Below, piece after piece: positions 1 to 8,268 of a DNA stretch of 64,000 nucleotides. A program made the position numbers and the translations under genes. How positions within the stretch are numbered: the first letter of the stretch is position 1; each line of letters opens with the position of its first letter. Below the pieces are notes generated by a model that saw nothing but the letters and a program-made list of their open reading frames with translations, had not been told where the DNA came from and did not search any database. Source of the stretch: Aliiroseovarius crassostreae (GTDB lineage Bacteria; Pseudomonadota; Alphaproteobacteria; Rhodobacterales; Rhodobacteraceae); the NCBI RefSeq assembly GCF_001307765.1, contig NZ_LKBA01000025.1, positions 1-64,000 of the forward strand, in the 5' to 3' direction.

Positions 1-14
1 GGCTCTGTTGCAAA
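1..14. repeat. IS6-type terminal inverted repeat
   Basis: The sequence ggctctgttgcaaa is nearly identical to the known IS26 end (GGCACTGTTGCAAA, from memory). It lies 39 bases beyond the transposase stop codon, as expected for the transposase 3' end of the element. The partner repeat is missing. Confidence 0.75.
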
Positions 15-53
15 CATTTTATTGAGCCGCAATGACCCTCTCGCTGGACGGAG

Positions 54-692
54 TCAGGCTGCGAGTTGCTGTTCGAGCCAGGTCATGGTCTCTGACATAA
101 CACATGGTCCGACACCGAAGGCGCGTTCGATCATGCGTTTTTCGCCGATGGGATCGCGGGTCAGGTTGAAGGCGCGGCCCTGGCCTTTTCGCAATGCGCG
201 CATCACTTCAAATCCCTTGATCGTGGCGTAGGCGGTTTTCATCGTTTTGAAGCCCCGGACCGGCTTGATCAGCTGCTTGAGCTTACCGTGATCGGCCTCG
301 ATGACGTTGTTCAGATACTTGACCTGGCGGTGTTCGACGTCCTTTGGGCACTTACCCTCTTTCTTCAATTCGCGGATCGCCTGGGTGTAGCATCCAGCCT
401 TGTCGGTGTTGATTTTGGACGGTTTTTCCCAACCTTTGCAGGCACGAATAGCCTTGCCCAGAAAGCATTTGGCGGCTTTGGCATTGCGTGTCGAGGACAA
501 ATAAAAGTCGATCGTGTTGCCCAGCTTATCGACCGCCCGGTACAGATATGTCCACTTGCCGCGCACCTTGATATACGTCTCGTCAACGCGCCAGCTATCC
601 GACATCGGCCGCCGCCACTGCCAGCGCATCCGCCGTTCCATGTCCGGGGCATATCGTTGCACCCAGCGGTAAATGGTCGAATGATCAACCCG
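54..692 (-). pseudogene. IS6-family transposase, N-terminus missing
   Basis: This is a DDE transposase of the IS6 family. Visible catalytic context includes the first aspartate in WRVDETYIKVRGKW, the second in NTDKAGCY and the glutamate in NNVIEADHGKLK, so the catalytic core looks intact. Reading upstream of the first usable start (662) in the same frame still gives the conserved VDHSTIYRWV segment. Homology then stops near 692, and an in-frame stop follows at 723-725. The N-terminal zinc-finger/helix-turn-helix part that recognises the ends is absent. A 202-residue product could be made from a GTG at 662, but it is unlikely to transpose. It sits downstream of idi on the same strand. Confidence 0.75.
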
Positions 693-766
693 CTGTCGAG
701 GCAGGACTATTTCAGCAGCCTGCTAAGCATTTCAGCTTTCCCTGCCTCAGGTAGGACCTGGCCACG

Positions 767-1285
767 TCAGGCCCCGAACACCGACGCCCGGTGATCGCGC
801 AGGTAGATCCTGAGCCAGGGCGTAAAGACCTCCGGTGTCCGGGCAATATCCGTGTCTAACTCAGCCGGATCAGCCCAGCGCGTGGCCTGAACTTCCTCCG
901 GGTTCAGATCAATCTTCGGCAGGGTGTCACAGCGGATCACAAAAAGGTCGACCACCTCATGTTCGATCAACCCGCCCCCGACATCCGCCCGATATTCAAG
1001 CTGCTCTACCCAGACCGGATCAAGCCCGGTGATCCCCAGCTCTTCCCTCAGACGCCGAATGGCACAATCCTGCGGATCTTCCCCCCAATGCGGGTGGGTG
1101 CAGCAACTGTTCGCCCAGAGGTTCGGCGTGTGATATTTCCCGGCTGCGCGCTGCTGCAACAGCACCTTGCCCTTGTGCAGAATAAACACCGACACCGCCT
1201 TGTGGCGCATCGCTTTCACATGCGCCTCCAGCTTGTCGACCGGGGTCAGGGTGCCATCCACCCAAGTGGGGATCTTCGTGTTCAT
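767..1285 (-). CDS. idi: Isopentenyl-diphosphate delta-isomerase, type I
   Basis: This enzyme interconverts isopentenyl diphosphate and dimethylallyl diphosphate in the cytoplasm, feeding isoprenoid, carotenoid and quinone synthesis. The 172-residue protein is a Nudix-fold type I enzyme. It carries the catalytic cysteine in the NSCCTHP motif (about residues 60-66), the metal-binding histidines nearby, and the REELG segment of the Nudix helix. The acidic EHEVVD region (about residue 108) holds the second catalytic glutamate. The start is the ATG at 1283-1285, divergent from secB with about 120 bases between them. The IS remnant lies immediately downstream. Length is normal for bacterial type I enzymes. 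Confidence 0.93.
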   Translation of the reverse strand: MNTKIPTWVDGTLTPVDKLEAHVKAMRHKAVSVFILHKGKVLLQQRAAGKYHTPNLWANSCCTHPHWGEDPQDCAIRRLREELGITGLDPVWVEQLEYRADVGGGLIEHEVVDLFVIRCDTLPKIDLNPEEVQATRWADPAELDTDIARTPEVFTPWLRIYLRDHRASVFGA

Positions 1286-1409
1286 GTCCGACCTTTAGCG
1301 ATTTTGCCCCGCTCCGAAAACCCCTTCTCCTTGGACTTGACCACATCGGTTGTGCCTGCCTGAGCAAGGTGCTAGGCATCTTTCCAACCAAATTCTTAAG
1401 GAGATCCCC

Positions 1410-1892
1410 ATGGCCGAGGAACAAAAAGCCCCCGTGCCGCCCAAGATGCAAATCCTGGGCCAGTTCATCCGCGACATGTCGTTTGAAAACATCCTGGCCC
1501 AAAAGGGTGTCGAAGGCGAAGTGCAACCCGAAATCAGTGTCGAAGTGTCGCTGGATGCGCAAAAACGCCCAGCCGATCACCAGTATGAAATCACCACGAA
1601 ATTCACCGTGGGTTCACGCAACAAGAACGGCGGTCAGCAGCTTTTCCTGCTCGAGCTGGAATATGGCGGCATTTTCCACGTGGAAAACGTGCCGGACGAA
1701 CAGCTGCACCCGTTCTTGATGATCGAATGCCCGCGTATGCTGTTCCCCTTCGTGCGGCGCATCGTTTCTGACGTGACCCGCGATGGTGGCTTCCCGCCGC
1801 TTAACCTGGATACCGTTGATTTCCTTGCCCTTTATCGCGCAGAAATCGAACGTCGCGCCGCGGCAGAAGCAGCAACCGCCACGCAGAACTGA
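1410..1892 (+). CDS. secB: Protein-export chaperone SecB
   Basis: SecB is a cytoplasmic tetrameric chaperone that holds preproteins unfolded and hands them to SecA. The predicted protein has 160 residues with the family's acidic, proline-rich N-terminus. It also has the conserved stretch around PKMQILGQFIRDMSFENIL, the central YGGIFHVEN strand, and the CPRMLFPFVRR segment. The ATG at 1410 is chosen because a strong ribosome-binding site (aaggag, 1398-1403) lies just before it; an upstream frame to 1350 lacks such a site. It converges on dnaQ with 12 bases between the stops. Confidence 0.96.
   Translation: MAEEQKAPVPPKMQILGQFIRDMSFENILAQKGVEGEVQPEISVEVSLDAQKRPADHQYEITTKFTVGSRNKNGGQQLFLLELEYGGIFHVENVPDEQLHPFLMIECPRMLFPFVRRIVSDVTRDGGFPPLNLDTVDFLALYRAEIERRAAAEAATATQN
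1672..1687. promoter_or_regulatory. 16-bp perfect palindrome resembling a degenerate parS
   Basis: The sequence ttttccacgtggaaaa inside secB is a perfect palindrome with the same cacgtg core and A/T-rich flanks as parS (tgtttcacgtgaaaca). It differs at two positions per half-site. It encodes the conserved FHVEN peptide, so the match may be coincidental. It lies about 6.6 kb from the first perfect parS. Confidence 0.3.
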
Positions 1893-1904
1893 TCCTTCCG
1901 GGGA

Positions 1905-2642
1905 TCAGCTCTCCGACAGTTTTTTCCAAAGCGCGTCGTCGCCCAGCTTGTTAATAAACTCGGCATGGGCGGCGGCTTCTGCGTCACTGATCCGCGAAGG
2001 AAGCGGGCTTGGGCGTGCGGTTGGGCGCCAATTATCAGCCACATCCTCGTTTGATGCACTGCCGGGTCCACCCGCCAGAACCAGATCCGGCTGTCGCCCA
2101 CCAATCAGCTCCAGATACACTTCTGCCAGAATTTCACTGTCAAGAAGCGCGCCGTGCAGGGTTCGGTTCGAGTTGTCGATCCCGAAGCGACGGCAGAGCG
2201 CATCCAGTGAGGCAGGCGCACCGGGGAACTTTTTGCGCGCAATCGCAAGCGTATCAAGCGCCCGCTCCCAGGGCAGTTCCGCAAGCCCCATCCATTTCAG
2301 TTCGGCATTCAGGAATTTCATGTCGAACGCCGCGTTGTGAATGACCAGACGCGCGTCCCCGATGAACTCCACAAATGCCTGTCCGACTTCTTTGAAGACA
2401 GGCTTGTCTTTCAAAATCACTTCACCGGGCGCGGCAGGGCGGGGTGTTGGCAAAAGATCAGGCCCAATCCCATGCACGCCAAATGCCTCTTCCGGCATGC
2501 CGCGTTCCGGGTTGATATATTGATGATAGGTGCGTCCCGTGGGCATGTGGTTGATCAGCTCCAGACACCCGATTTCCACAATCCGGTCGCCGGAGTTTGG
2601 ATCAAACCCCGTGGTTTCAGTATCAAGAACGATCTCACGCAT
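1905..2642 (-). CDS. dnaQ: DNA polymerase III epsilon subunit (3'-5' proofreading exonuclease)
   Basis: Epsilon is the proofreading exonuclease of the replicative polymerase. The 245-residue protein opens with the ExoI motif DTETTGFDP (acidic DxE, about residues 7-9). ExoII ([13 protein letters not shown]) and ExoIII ([14 protein letters not shown]) follow. The C-terminal tail, about residues 180-245, would carry the alpha-subunit contact. It is the last gene of the leftward run maf-aroE-coaE-dnaQ, overlapping coaE by 8 bases, and it converges on secB. This placement beside the origin is common in Rhodobacterales. Confidence 0.95.
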   Translation of the reverse strand: MREIVLDTETTGFDPNSGDRIVEIGCLELINHMPTGRTYHQYINPERGMPEEAFGVHGIGPDLLPTPRPAAPGEVILKDKPVFKEVGQAFVEFIGDARLVIHNAAFDMKFLNAELKWMGLAELPWERALDTLAIARKKFPGAPASLDALCRRFGIDNSNRTLHGALLDSEILAEVYLELIGGRQPDLVLAGGPGSASNEDVADNWRPTARPSPLPSRISDAEAAAHAEFINKLGDDALWKKLSES

Positions 2643-3231
2643 TCAGCTTCTCCCGAATATGGGCCAGAACTTCCTCTACAGCCGCCTTGGCACCATCCAG
2701 AGTTTCGGTCGGAATGATCACGTCAGCCCGGGCACGTTTTTCTGAATCAGACACTTGTTTGGCAAGAATAGTCTCGAATTGTTGCTGGCTCATCGTGCCG
2801 CGCTCCATCACGCGGGCGCGTTGCAGATCAGCCGGTGCCGACACGACAACCACCAGATCCACATGTTCATGTGCCCCGATTTCAAACAGAAGCGGCATGT
2901 CCAGAAGCACGATATCCGCGCCCGAATCTGCCAGAAATTGCGCCCGATCTTCGGCGACCAGCGGATGCACAATCTGTTCAAGCTGTTTGAGGGCCGTTGC
3001 CTCGCGTCCGATCCAGTCCTTGAGCACATCCCGGTCAACCACCCCGTCAATGATCGCCTCGGGGCAAATGGATCTGATCGGTTCAACCGCAGCGCCACCG
3101 GCGCCGTAAATCCGATGCACCGCCGCATCCGCATCCCAGATCGGAATCCCATAGGCGTGAAACATTTTGGCCGTGGTGGATTTCCCCATACCGATCGAGC
3201 CGGTCAAACCTATGATAAACGGCGCGCTCAT
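2635..3231 (-). CDS. coaE: Dephospho-CoA kinase
   Basis: CoaE performs the last step of coenzyme A synthesis, phosphorylating the 3'-hydroxyl of dephospho-CoA. The 198-residue protein has an N-terminal P-loop ([12 protein letters not shown], about residues 9-20), the substrate-contact segment [12 protein letters not shown], and the LLDMPLLFE strand typical of the family. It overlaps aroE by 4 bases upstream and dnaQ by 8 bases downstream, so translation of the four genes is probably coupled. Length and motif order are normal. Confidence 0.95.
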   Translation of the reverse strand: MSAPFIIGLTGSIGMGKSTTAKMFHAYGIPIWDADAAVHRIYGAGGAAVEPIRSICPEAIIDGVVDRDVLKDWIGREATALKQLEQIVHPLVAEDRAQFLADSGADIVLLDMPLLFEIGAHEHVDLVVVVSAPADLQRARVMERGTMSQQQFETILAKQVSDSEKRARADVIIPTETLDGAKAAVEEVLAHIREKLNA

Positions 3232-4064
3232 TGTGCCAGCACTGCGCGGCGCAGCTCCTCAGTCACTTCGGGTCGTGTGCCGAACCAACGCTCGAACCCC
3301 GGCACCGCCTGGTGCAACAACATGCCAAGACCATCAACAATCTGGCACCCGGCTGCTTCGGCAGTCTGCAACAACGGTGTTTTTAGCGGGGTATAGACAA
3401 TATCGGTCACGACCTGTCCGGGTTTCAGCCCGTCAAGTGGCACCCTCAGCTCCGGTTTTCCAACCATCCCCAGAGAAGTGGTGTTCACAACGGTCAGGGC
3501 TTCTTCAATCATATTGCCGGCCTGCACCCAATCCACCACGGTGACGCGGGCGCCAAACTCGGACCGCAGCGCATCGGCGCGGGTGCGGGTGCGGTTTGAC
3601 AGGAAGATTTCCGGCACCCCCACTTCCAAAAGCGAGGCGATCACGGCGCGCGACGCCCCACCAGCCCCCAGAACGGCGGCCGGGCCGGACCTTGGATTCC
3701 ATCCTGTCGTGCCCTGACGCAGATTTTCGATAAATCCGTACCCATCCGTGTTATCGGCGTGAATTTTTCCGTCTTTGCGGAAAATCAACGTATTTGCGGC
3801 CCCCATCAAAGCCGCCCGATCGGTCACCAGATCAGCCAGCTTCAGCACCTCTTCCTTATGAGGAATGGTCACGTTGCAGCCGACAAAGCCAGCCTTGGGG
3901 AGGGTGCGAATGACCTCTTCCAGATCCTTCACCTCAACCCGCATCGGCACATAATGCCCGGGCAAGCCCATTGTTTTCAGCCAATAGCCATGAAGGCGCG
4001 GCGACAGGGAATGTTCGATCGGATTCCCGATCACCCCGGCCAGCGGAATACGACGTTCGCTCAT
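3228..4064 (-). CDS. aroE: Shikimate dehydrogenase
   Basis: AroE reduces 3-dehydroshikimate to shikimate with NADPH in aromatic amino acid synthesis. The 278-residue protein shows the substrate-binding N-terminal segment NPIEHSLSPRLHG, the catalytic lysine in VTIPHKEE (about residue 70), NTDGYGF, and the Rossmann glycine motif GAGGASRAV. The C-terminal GLGMLLHQAVPGF segment is also typical. It overlaps maf by 4 bases and coaE by 4 bases. It is a full-length, ordinary AroE rather than the YdiB or SDH-like paralogue, judged from overall motif match only. Confidence 0.95.
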   Translation of the reverse strand: MSERRIPLAGVIGNPIEHSLSPRLHGYWLKTMGLPGHYVPMRVEVKDLEEVIRTLPKAGFVGCNVTIPHKEEVLKLADLVTDRAALMGAANTLIFRKDGKIHADNTDGYGFIENLRQGTTGWNPRSGPAAVLGAGGASRAVIASLLEVGVPEIFLSNRTRTRADALRSEFGARVTVVDWVQAGNMIEEALTVVNTTSLGMVGKPELRVPLDGLKPGQVVTDIVYTPLKTPLLQTAEAAGCQIVDGLGMLLHQAVPGFERWFGTRPEVTEELRRAVLAQ

Positions 4065-4660
4065 ATCATCACCTCTTCTCGTTCGATCAGATATGACAGG
4101 AGTTCCGTCAGCGGCAAACCCAGCACATTGAAATAATCACCTTCCACGCTGGAAAAGAGGCGCACCCCTTCTTCTTCCAGCTTATAGGCCCCAACCGAAT
4201 GACGGATGCTGTCCCAGTTCCGCGCCACATAGTCCTGAATATACCCTGCGCTGAGGTCGCGCATTTTCATACGCACCAACCCCACGTGACGCCAGAGGGG
4301 CTTGCCATCCTGATACAGCACGGCAGCAGAGAGAAGGCGGTGAGTTTTTCCAGACATTTCAATAAGTTGAGAAATTGCGTCCTCTTGCGTGGATGGTTTT
4401 GACATCACCTCTCCGCCCAGATCAGCCACCTGATCACATCCCAACACCAGTGCGTTTCGGTGTTTTTCACTGATCTTCCGGGCTTTGAACTCGGCCAGGG
4501 CATCCGCAAGGTCGCGCGAATGGGCGCCCTCCGCTTTCAGTGACATTTTAATCATATCTTCATCAATTCGTGCGGGAATAACCTCAAAGCTCAGACCTGC
4601 ATTGCGCAGGAGTGTTGCCCGAATTTCGGAGCCTGATGCGAGGATGAATTGTGTTGCCAT
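4061..4660 (-). CDS. maf: Maf-like nucleotide pyrophosphatase
   Basis: Maf proteins hydrolyse nucleoside triphosphates, including dTTP, UTP or modified nucleotides, to monophosphates. The 199-residue protein begins with the family signature ASGSEIRATLLRNAG (about residues 8-22) and contains the catalytic aspartate in LGCDQVADL (about residue 75). It is the promoter-proximal gene of the leftward operon maf-aroE-coaE-dnaQ and starts directly at the edge of the putative origin. Substrate specificity (dTTP/UTP type versus m7GTP type) cannot be fixed by eye. Confidence 0.92.
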   Translation of the reverse strand: MATQFILASGSEIRATLLRNAGLSFEVIPARIDEDMIKMSLKAEGAHSRDLADALAEFKARKISEKHRNALVLGCDQVADLGGEVMSKPSTQEDAISQLIEMSGKTHRLLSAAVLYQDGKPLWRHVGLVRMKMRDLSAGYIQDYVARNWDSIRHSVGAYKLEEEGVRLFSSVEGDYFNVLGLPLTELLSYLIEREEVMI

Positions 4661-4963
4661 GGGAAAACCCTGTGGAAAAACTCTGTTTGTTCCGGTGTTT
4701 GCATCCGGGGGTAACTGACCCCTCCCTCTGCACCTGCGGATAGTTCCTCAGTTCCTACGTCATAATCCGCAGATCTTCCACTGTTGAGAAGTTTTCCACG
4801 GGAAAAACAAATTGGCCAACAGGCTGGCTTTCATCCGCCGAGTTATCCCCAGCCGGCCGGTCCCGAATCTGCTATGAAAACTTGGCAAGTTGAAACTTGT
4901 CCACGATCAAAGAGCAAACTTGTCCACCTGTGTAAAAGGGCCGGGAAAACCCAATAATCCCCA

Positions 4964-4972
4964 TTATCCACA
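4964..4972 (+). promoter_or_regulatory. Perfect DnaA box
   Basis: The nonamer ttatccaca matches the DnaA consensus exactly and lies just before the A/T-rich tract of the putative origin. This is the usual arrangement of a high-affinity box next to the unwinding element. Confidence 0.75.
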
Positions 4973-4978
4973 GACCCT

Positions 4979-5020
4979 ACTTAATCATCATCTTTTCTTT
5001 TAAATATTTATTATTTTAAG
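4979..5020. other. A/T-rich tract, candidate DNA-unwinding element
   Basis: The run beginning ctacttaatcatcatctttt and ending ttattattttaag is strongly A/T-rich in a G/C-rich genome. It sits between the perfect DnaA box and hemJ. It contains TTAA motifs, but not with the 7-base spacing of CtrA sites. Confidence 0.6.
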
Positions 5021-5057
5021 AAGGGAAAAACGGGCGGGTCAGAAAGGCAGGCATAAC

Positions 5058-5507
5058 ATGGGTGACATTCTTTCGGATTGGTATTTCTGGACCAAATCCT
5101 TACATATCGTCTCCGTCATTGCCTGGATGGCTGGCCTGTTTTATCTGCCCCGCTTGTTTGTCTATCACGCAGAAGTAGTCGGATCGGGCAATGAAACCGA
5201 TGATCTGTTCCAGATTATGGAAAGGCGGCTTTTGAAGGCGATCATGAATCCTGCGATGATTTCGACCTGGATTTTTGGTTTGAGCCTTGTGGCCACCCCT
5301 GGTGTGGTGGACTGGAGCGACCTCTGGCCCTGGCTCAAAGGCGGGTCCGTGCTTGGGATGACATGGTTTCATATGTGGCTGGCAGCCCGGCGCAAGGAAT
5401 TCGCCGCAGGCACCAATCGTCTGCCCGGGCGGCGCTATCGCATGATGAACGAGCTACCCACGCTTCTGATGCTCCTGATCGTCTTCTCAGTGGTGTTCAA
5501 ATACTGA
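5058..5507 (+). CDS. hemJ: Protoporphyrinogen IX oxidase, HemJ type
   Basis: HemJ is a small membrane protein that oxidises protoporphyrinogen IX in haem synthesis in bacteria lacking HemG and HemY. The 149-residue product has four predicted hydrophobic segments: about residues 10-32, 55-80, 85-105 and 125-145. It also has the family's conserved histidine and basic residues in KSLHIVSVIAWMAGLFYLPR and the LPTLLMLLIVF C-terminus. It is the first gene to the right of the putative origin and precedes rho, an arrangement seen in relatives. Confidence 0.9.
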   Translation: MGDILSDWYFWTKSLHIVSVIAWMAGLFYLPRLFVYHAEVVGSGNETDDLFQIMERRLLKAIMNPAMISTWIFGLSLVATPGVVDWSDLWPWLKGGSVLGMTWFHMWLAARRKEFAAGTNRLPGRRYRMMNELPTLLMLLIVFSVVFKY

Positions 5508-5641
5508 GATCCCTCCGAATTTCTTGACTCACCGGCCCCCTTTAGCCTATGTGGCAGACAAGCAGGCCGTCCGGCCAATGCATCTTCACGACTGCACATC
5601 TGTTCCAACGACGCTTTAATGCGTATCGCAAGGCTATTCCC

Positions 5642-6913
5642 ATGTCCGAAAACCGTCTGAATCTGGCTGATCTGAAGGCCAAAAGCCCAAAAGAGCTTGT
5701 GGCAATGGCCGAAGAGCTCGAAATCGAAAACGCTTCGACCATGCGCAAGGGCGAGATGATGTTCTCGATTCTCAAGGAACTGGCCGAAGAAGAGTGGATC
5801 ATCGGTGGTGATGGTGTGCTTGAGGTGGTTCAGGACGGGTTCGGTTTCCTGCGCTCAACCGAAGCCAACTATCTGCCGGGCCCGGATGACATTTATGTTT
5901 CGCCTACGGTGATCCGCCAGTATTCACTGCGCACCGGCGATACAATCGAAGGCATCATTCAGGCCCCCGGCGAGAACGAGAATTATTTCGCAATTACCGA
6001 AGTGGAAAAGATCAACTTTGGCGACCCGGAAGCGGCAAAACACAAGGTGGCCTTTGATAACCTGACGCCGCTTTACCCGGATGAGCGTCTGAAGATGGAA
6101 ATTGAAGATCCGACTACCAAAGACCGTTCGGCCCGGATTATCGATCTTGTCTCACCGATCGGTAAAGGTCAGCGGTCGCTGATCGTGGCGCCGCCGCGGA
6201 CCGGTAAAACCGTGCTGCTGCAAAACATCGCCCATTCGATCGAAGCCAACCACCCGGAATGCTACCTGATTGTGTTGCTGATTGACGAACGTCCAGAAGA
6301 GGTGACCGACATGCAGCGCTCCGTGAAAGGCGAGGTTGTCTCCTCGACCTTTGATGAACCTGCATCGCGTCACGTGGCGGTCGCTGAAATGGTGATCGAA
6401 AAGGCGAAACGTCTGGTTGAACATAAGCGTGACGTGGTGATCCTGCTCGACTCGATCACCCGCCTCGGCCGCGCCTTCAACACCACGGTGCCGTCATCGG
6501 GCAAGGTTCTGACCGGTGGTGTGGATGCCAACGCGCTGCAACGCCCGAAACGCTTCTTTGGTGCTGCCCGGAATATCGAAGAAGGTGGGTCGCTGACTAT
6601 CATCTCCACCGCGCTGATCGACACCGGGTCGCGGATGGATGAAGTGATCTTTGAAGAGTTTAAAGGCACCGGCAACTCGGAAATCGTGCTGGATCGCAAA
6701 GTGGCTGACAAACGTGTCTTCCCGGCAATTGACATCCTGAAATCCGGCACGCGGAAAGAGGATCTTTTGGTGGATGCCAAGGACCTGCAGAAAACCTATG
6801 TTCTGCGCCGTATCCTGAACCCGATGGGCACCACGGATGCAATTGAGTTCCTGATTTCAAAATTGAAGCAGACCAAGTCGAATAGTGAATTCTTCGACTC
6901 GATGAACGCTTAA
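5642..6913 (+). CDS. rho: Transcription termination factor Rho
   Basis: Rho is a hexameric RNA-dependent ATPase helicase that terminates transcription. The 423-residue protein has the N-terminal helix-bundle and cold-shock-like RNA-binding region (DGFGFLRS, about residues 65-72). The Walker A motif is APPRTGKT (about residues 183-190), the Walker B region is [14 protein letters not shown], and the Q/R loops lie near GGVDANAL. The ATG at 5642 gives the usual alphaproteobacterial length; the frame is open back to 5549, but that adds an unconserved tail. Confidence 0.96.
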   Translation: MSENRLNLADLKAKSPKELVAMAEELEIENASTMRKGEMMFSILKELAEEEWIIGGDGVLEVVQDGFGFLRSTEANYLPGPDDIYVSPTVIRQYSLRTGDTIEGIIQAPGENENYFAITEVEKINFGDPEAAKHKVAFDNLTPLYPDERLKMEIEDPTTKDRSARIIDLVSPIGKGQRSLIVAPPRTGKTVLLQNIAHSIEANHPECYLIVLLIDERPEEVTDMQRSVKGEVVSSTFDEPASRHVAVAEMVIEKAKRLVEHKRDVVILLDSITRLGRAFNTTVPSSGKVLTGGVDANALQRPKRFFGAARNIEEGGSLTIISTALIDTGSRMDEVIFEEFKGTGNSEIVLDRKVADKRVFPAIDILKSGTRKEDLLVDAKDLQKTYVLRRILNPMGTTDAIEFLISKLKQTKSNSEFFDSMNA

Positions 6914-6940
6914 TTATTATGAATTAACAATGGCTTAGAT

Positions 6941-8230
6941 ATGGATACAATCTTTGCATTGGCATCTGCTCGCGGTAAGGCGGGCGTCGCGGTGGTCCGG
7001 ATATCCGGGCCACAAGCGTTTCTGGCCGCCGAAACTCTGGCGGGATCAGTGCCAGAACCGCGCAAGGCAGGGCTGCGCCGGCTGACCGCTCTGGATGGCA
7101 CCTATCTCGATCAAACCTTGGTGATTTGCTTTGAACACGGGGCCAGCTTTACCGGTGAAGATGTTGTTGAACTCCAGTTGCATGGATCAACCGCCGTGGT
7201 TCGGGCTGTGCTGGAAGAGCTTGGAAAGTTCGAAAACCTCCGCATGGCTGAACCGGGGGAGTTCACCCGTCGTGCGCTGGAAAATGAACAGCTGGACTTG
7301 GCGCAGGTGGAAGGGCTTGCCGATCTTCTGGACGCCGAAACAGAGGCGCAGCGCAAGCAGGCGCTGAATGTGCTGTCCGGCGCGTTAGGAGAGATTGCCG
7401 AAAGCTGGCGCTGGGATCTGATCCGCGCTGCGGCTTTGCTGGAAGCCACAATTGATTTCGCAGATGAGGAGGTGCCAGAAGATGTATCTCCCGAAGTTGA
7501 TGATCTTTTGTCCGGTGTCATGCAAAGTCTGGGGCGCGAAGTTGATGGTGCAAAGATTGCGGAACGTATTCGAGACGGGTTTGAAATCGCCATTATCGGC
7601 CCGCCAAATGCCGGAAAGTCTACGCTTCTGAACGCTCTGGCCGGTCGTGATGCGGCAATCACATCAGAAGTGGCCGGGACAACCCGGGACGTGATTGAGG
7701 TCCGCATGGATTTGGCCGGGCTTCCGGTCACGCTTTTGGACACGGCTGGTATTCGTGAAAGCTCTGATCAGGTGGAAGCCATCGGCATTGATCGTGCGGT
7801 AAGTCGCGCGGCTTCGGCCGATCTTCGTATTTTCCTTCTGGACCAACCTGAGGCGAAACTGGGGATTAACCCCACGGAGGGTGACATCGTCGCCCTTGGA
7901 AAGGCTGATCTGACCGATGGTGAGGGGTTTCGGATCTCGGGAAAAACGGGGCAGGGGATTGACCTCTTGATCGAAAAGATCACGTCTATTCTGGAAGACC
8001 GGGTGCAGTCCGCTGGAATTGCAACCCGTGAGAGGCATCGCCAGGAAATGCTGCGTGCTTTCGACGCTTTGGGGCGTGCTCGAATCGAGATAGAGTTTGG
8101 ACAGGACCGTGCCGAACTGGCCGCGGAAGAATTGCGGAGCGCCGTTCGGGCTTTGGATGGCCTTGTTGGACGTGTGGATGTCGAAATGGTTCTCGATGAG
8201 ATCTTTTCGAGCTTTTGTCTGGGTAAGTAG
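6941..8230 (+). CDS. mnmE: tRNA uridine-5-carboxymethylaminomethyl GTPase MnmE
   Basis: MnmE acts with MnmG to modify U34 of certain tRNAs. The 429-residue protein has the N-terminal folate-binding domain (start DTIFALAS, motif GEFTRRA), a helical domain, and an inserted G domain. G1 is GPPNAGKST (about residues 219-227), followed by the DTAGIRES switch. The protein ends in FCLGK, the form of the C-terminal CxGK motif carrying the essential cysteine. It lies 27 bases after rho and 30 bases before mnmG, its functional partner. Confidence 0.96.
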   Translation: MDTIFALASARGKAGVAVVRISGPQAFLAAETLAGSVPEPRKAGLRRLTALDGTYLDQTLVICFEHGASFTGEDVVELQLHGSTAVVRAVLEELGKFENLRMAEPGEFTRRALENEQLDLAQVEGLADLLDAETEAQRKQALNVLSGALGEIAESWRWDLIRAAALLEATIDFADEEVPEDVSPEVDDLLSGVMQSLGREVDGAKIAERIRDGFEIAIIGPPNAGKSTLLNALAGRDAAITSEVAGTTRDVIEVRMDLAGLPVTLLDTAGIRESSDQVEAIGIDRAVSRAASADLRIFLLDQPEAKLGINPTEGDIVALGKADLTDGEGFRISGKTGQGIDLLIEKITSILEDRVQSAGIATRERHRQEMLRAFDALGRARIEIEFGQDRAELAAEELRSAVRALDGLVGRVDVEMVLDEIFSSFCLGK

Positions 8231-8252
8231 ATCCTTGGGATTGGGAAAGGAG

Positions 8253-8268
8253 TGTTTCACGTGAAACA
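8253..8268. promoter_or_regulatory. parS centromere site 1, overlapping the mnmG start
   Basis: The sequence tgtttcacgtgaaaca is the canonical 16-bp parS palindrome bound by ParB. It lies between the mnmG ribosome-binding site and its coding region and covers the preferred GTG start at 8261. It lies about 3.3 kb from the putative origin and 3.3 kb before parB. Confidence 0.93.

Larger units (their letters stand above)
1..692 (-). mobile_element. Truncated IS6-family insertion sequence
   Basis: The first 14 bases (ggctctgttgcaaa) match the IS6/IS26-type terminal inverted repeat apart from one base. The open frame inside is an IS6-type DDE transposase read on the minus strand. The match to the family stops near 692, and no matching outer repeat is found further on, so the transposase 5' part and the second terminus are lost. 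Bases 693-766 have a different character. The window begins exactly at the repeat, which suggests that the contig may end at a repeated IS. The element is probably a non-mobile remnant. Confidence 0.75.
4661..5057. other. Putative chromosomal replication origin (oriC)
   Basis: This 397-base gene-free stretch lies between diverging maf and hemJ. It holds a perfect DnaA box (ttatccaca, 4964-4972). Near matches are at 4671-4679 (minus strand, ttttccaca), 4843-4851 (ttatcccca), 4792-4800 (ttttccacg), 4897-4905 (ttgtccacg) and 4920-4928 (ttgtccacc). An A/T-rich tract at about 4979-5020 would serve as the unwinding element. One GANTC (CcrM) site is at 4865-4869. The nearby parAB genes and two parS sites agree with an origin. 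DnaA itself is not in the window. GC skew was not computed. Confidence 0.7.

Noticed and set aside
1890-1907. Small hairpin between secB and dnaQ as a bidirectional terminator
   Set aside because: The stem is only 6 bp and no T run follows on either strand.
4981-5019. TTAA motifs in the putative origin as CtrA sites
   Set aside because: The nearest TTAA pairs are separated by about 12 or more bases, not 7, so they do not fit the CtrA consensus.
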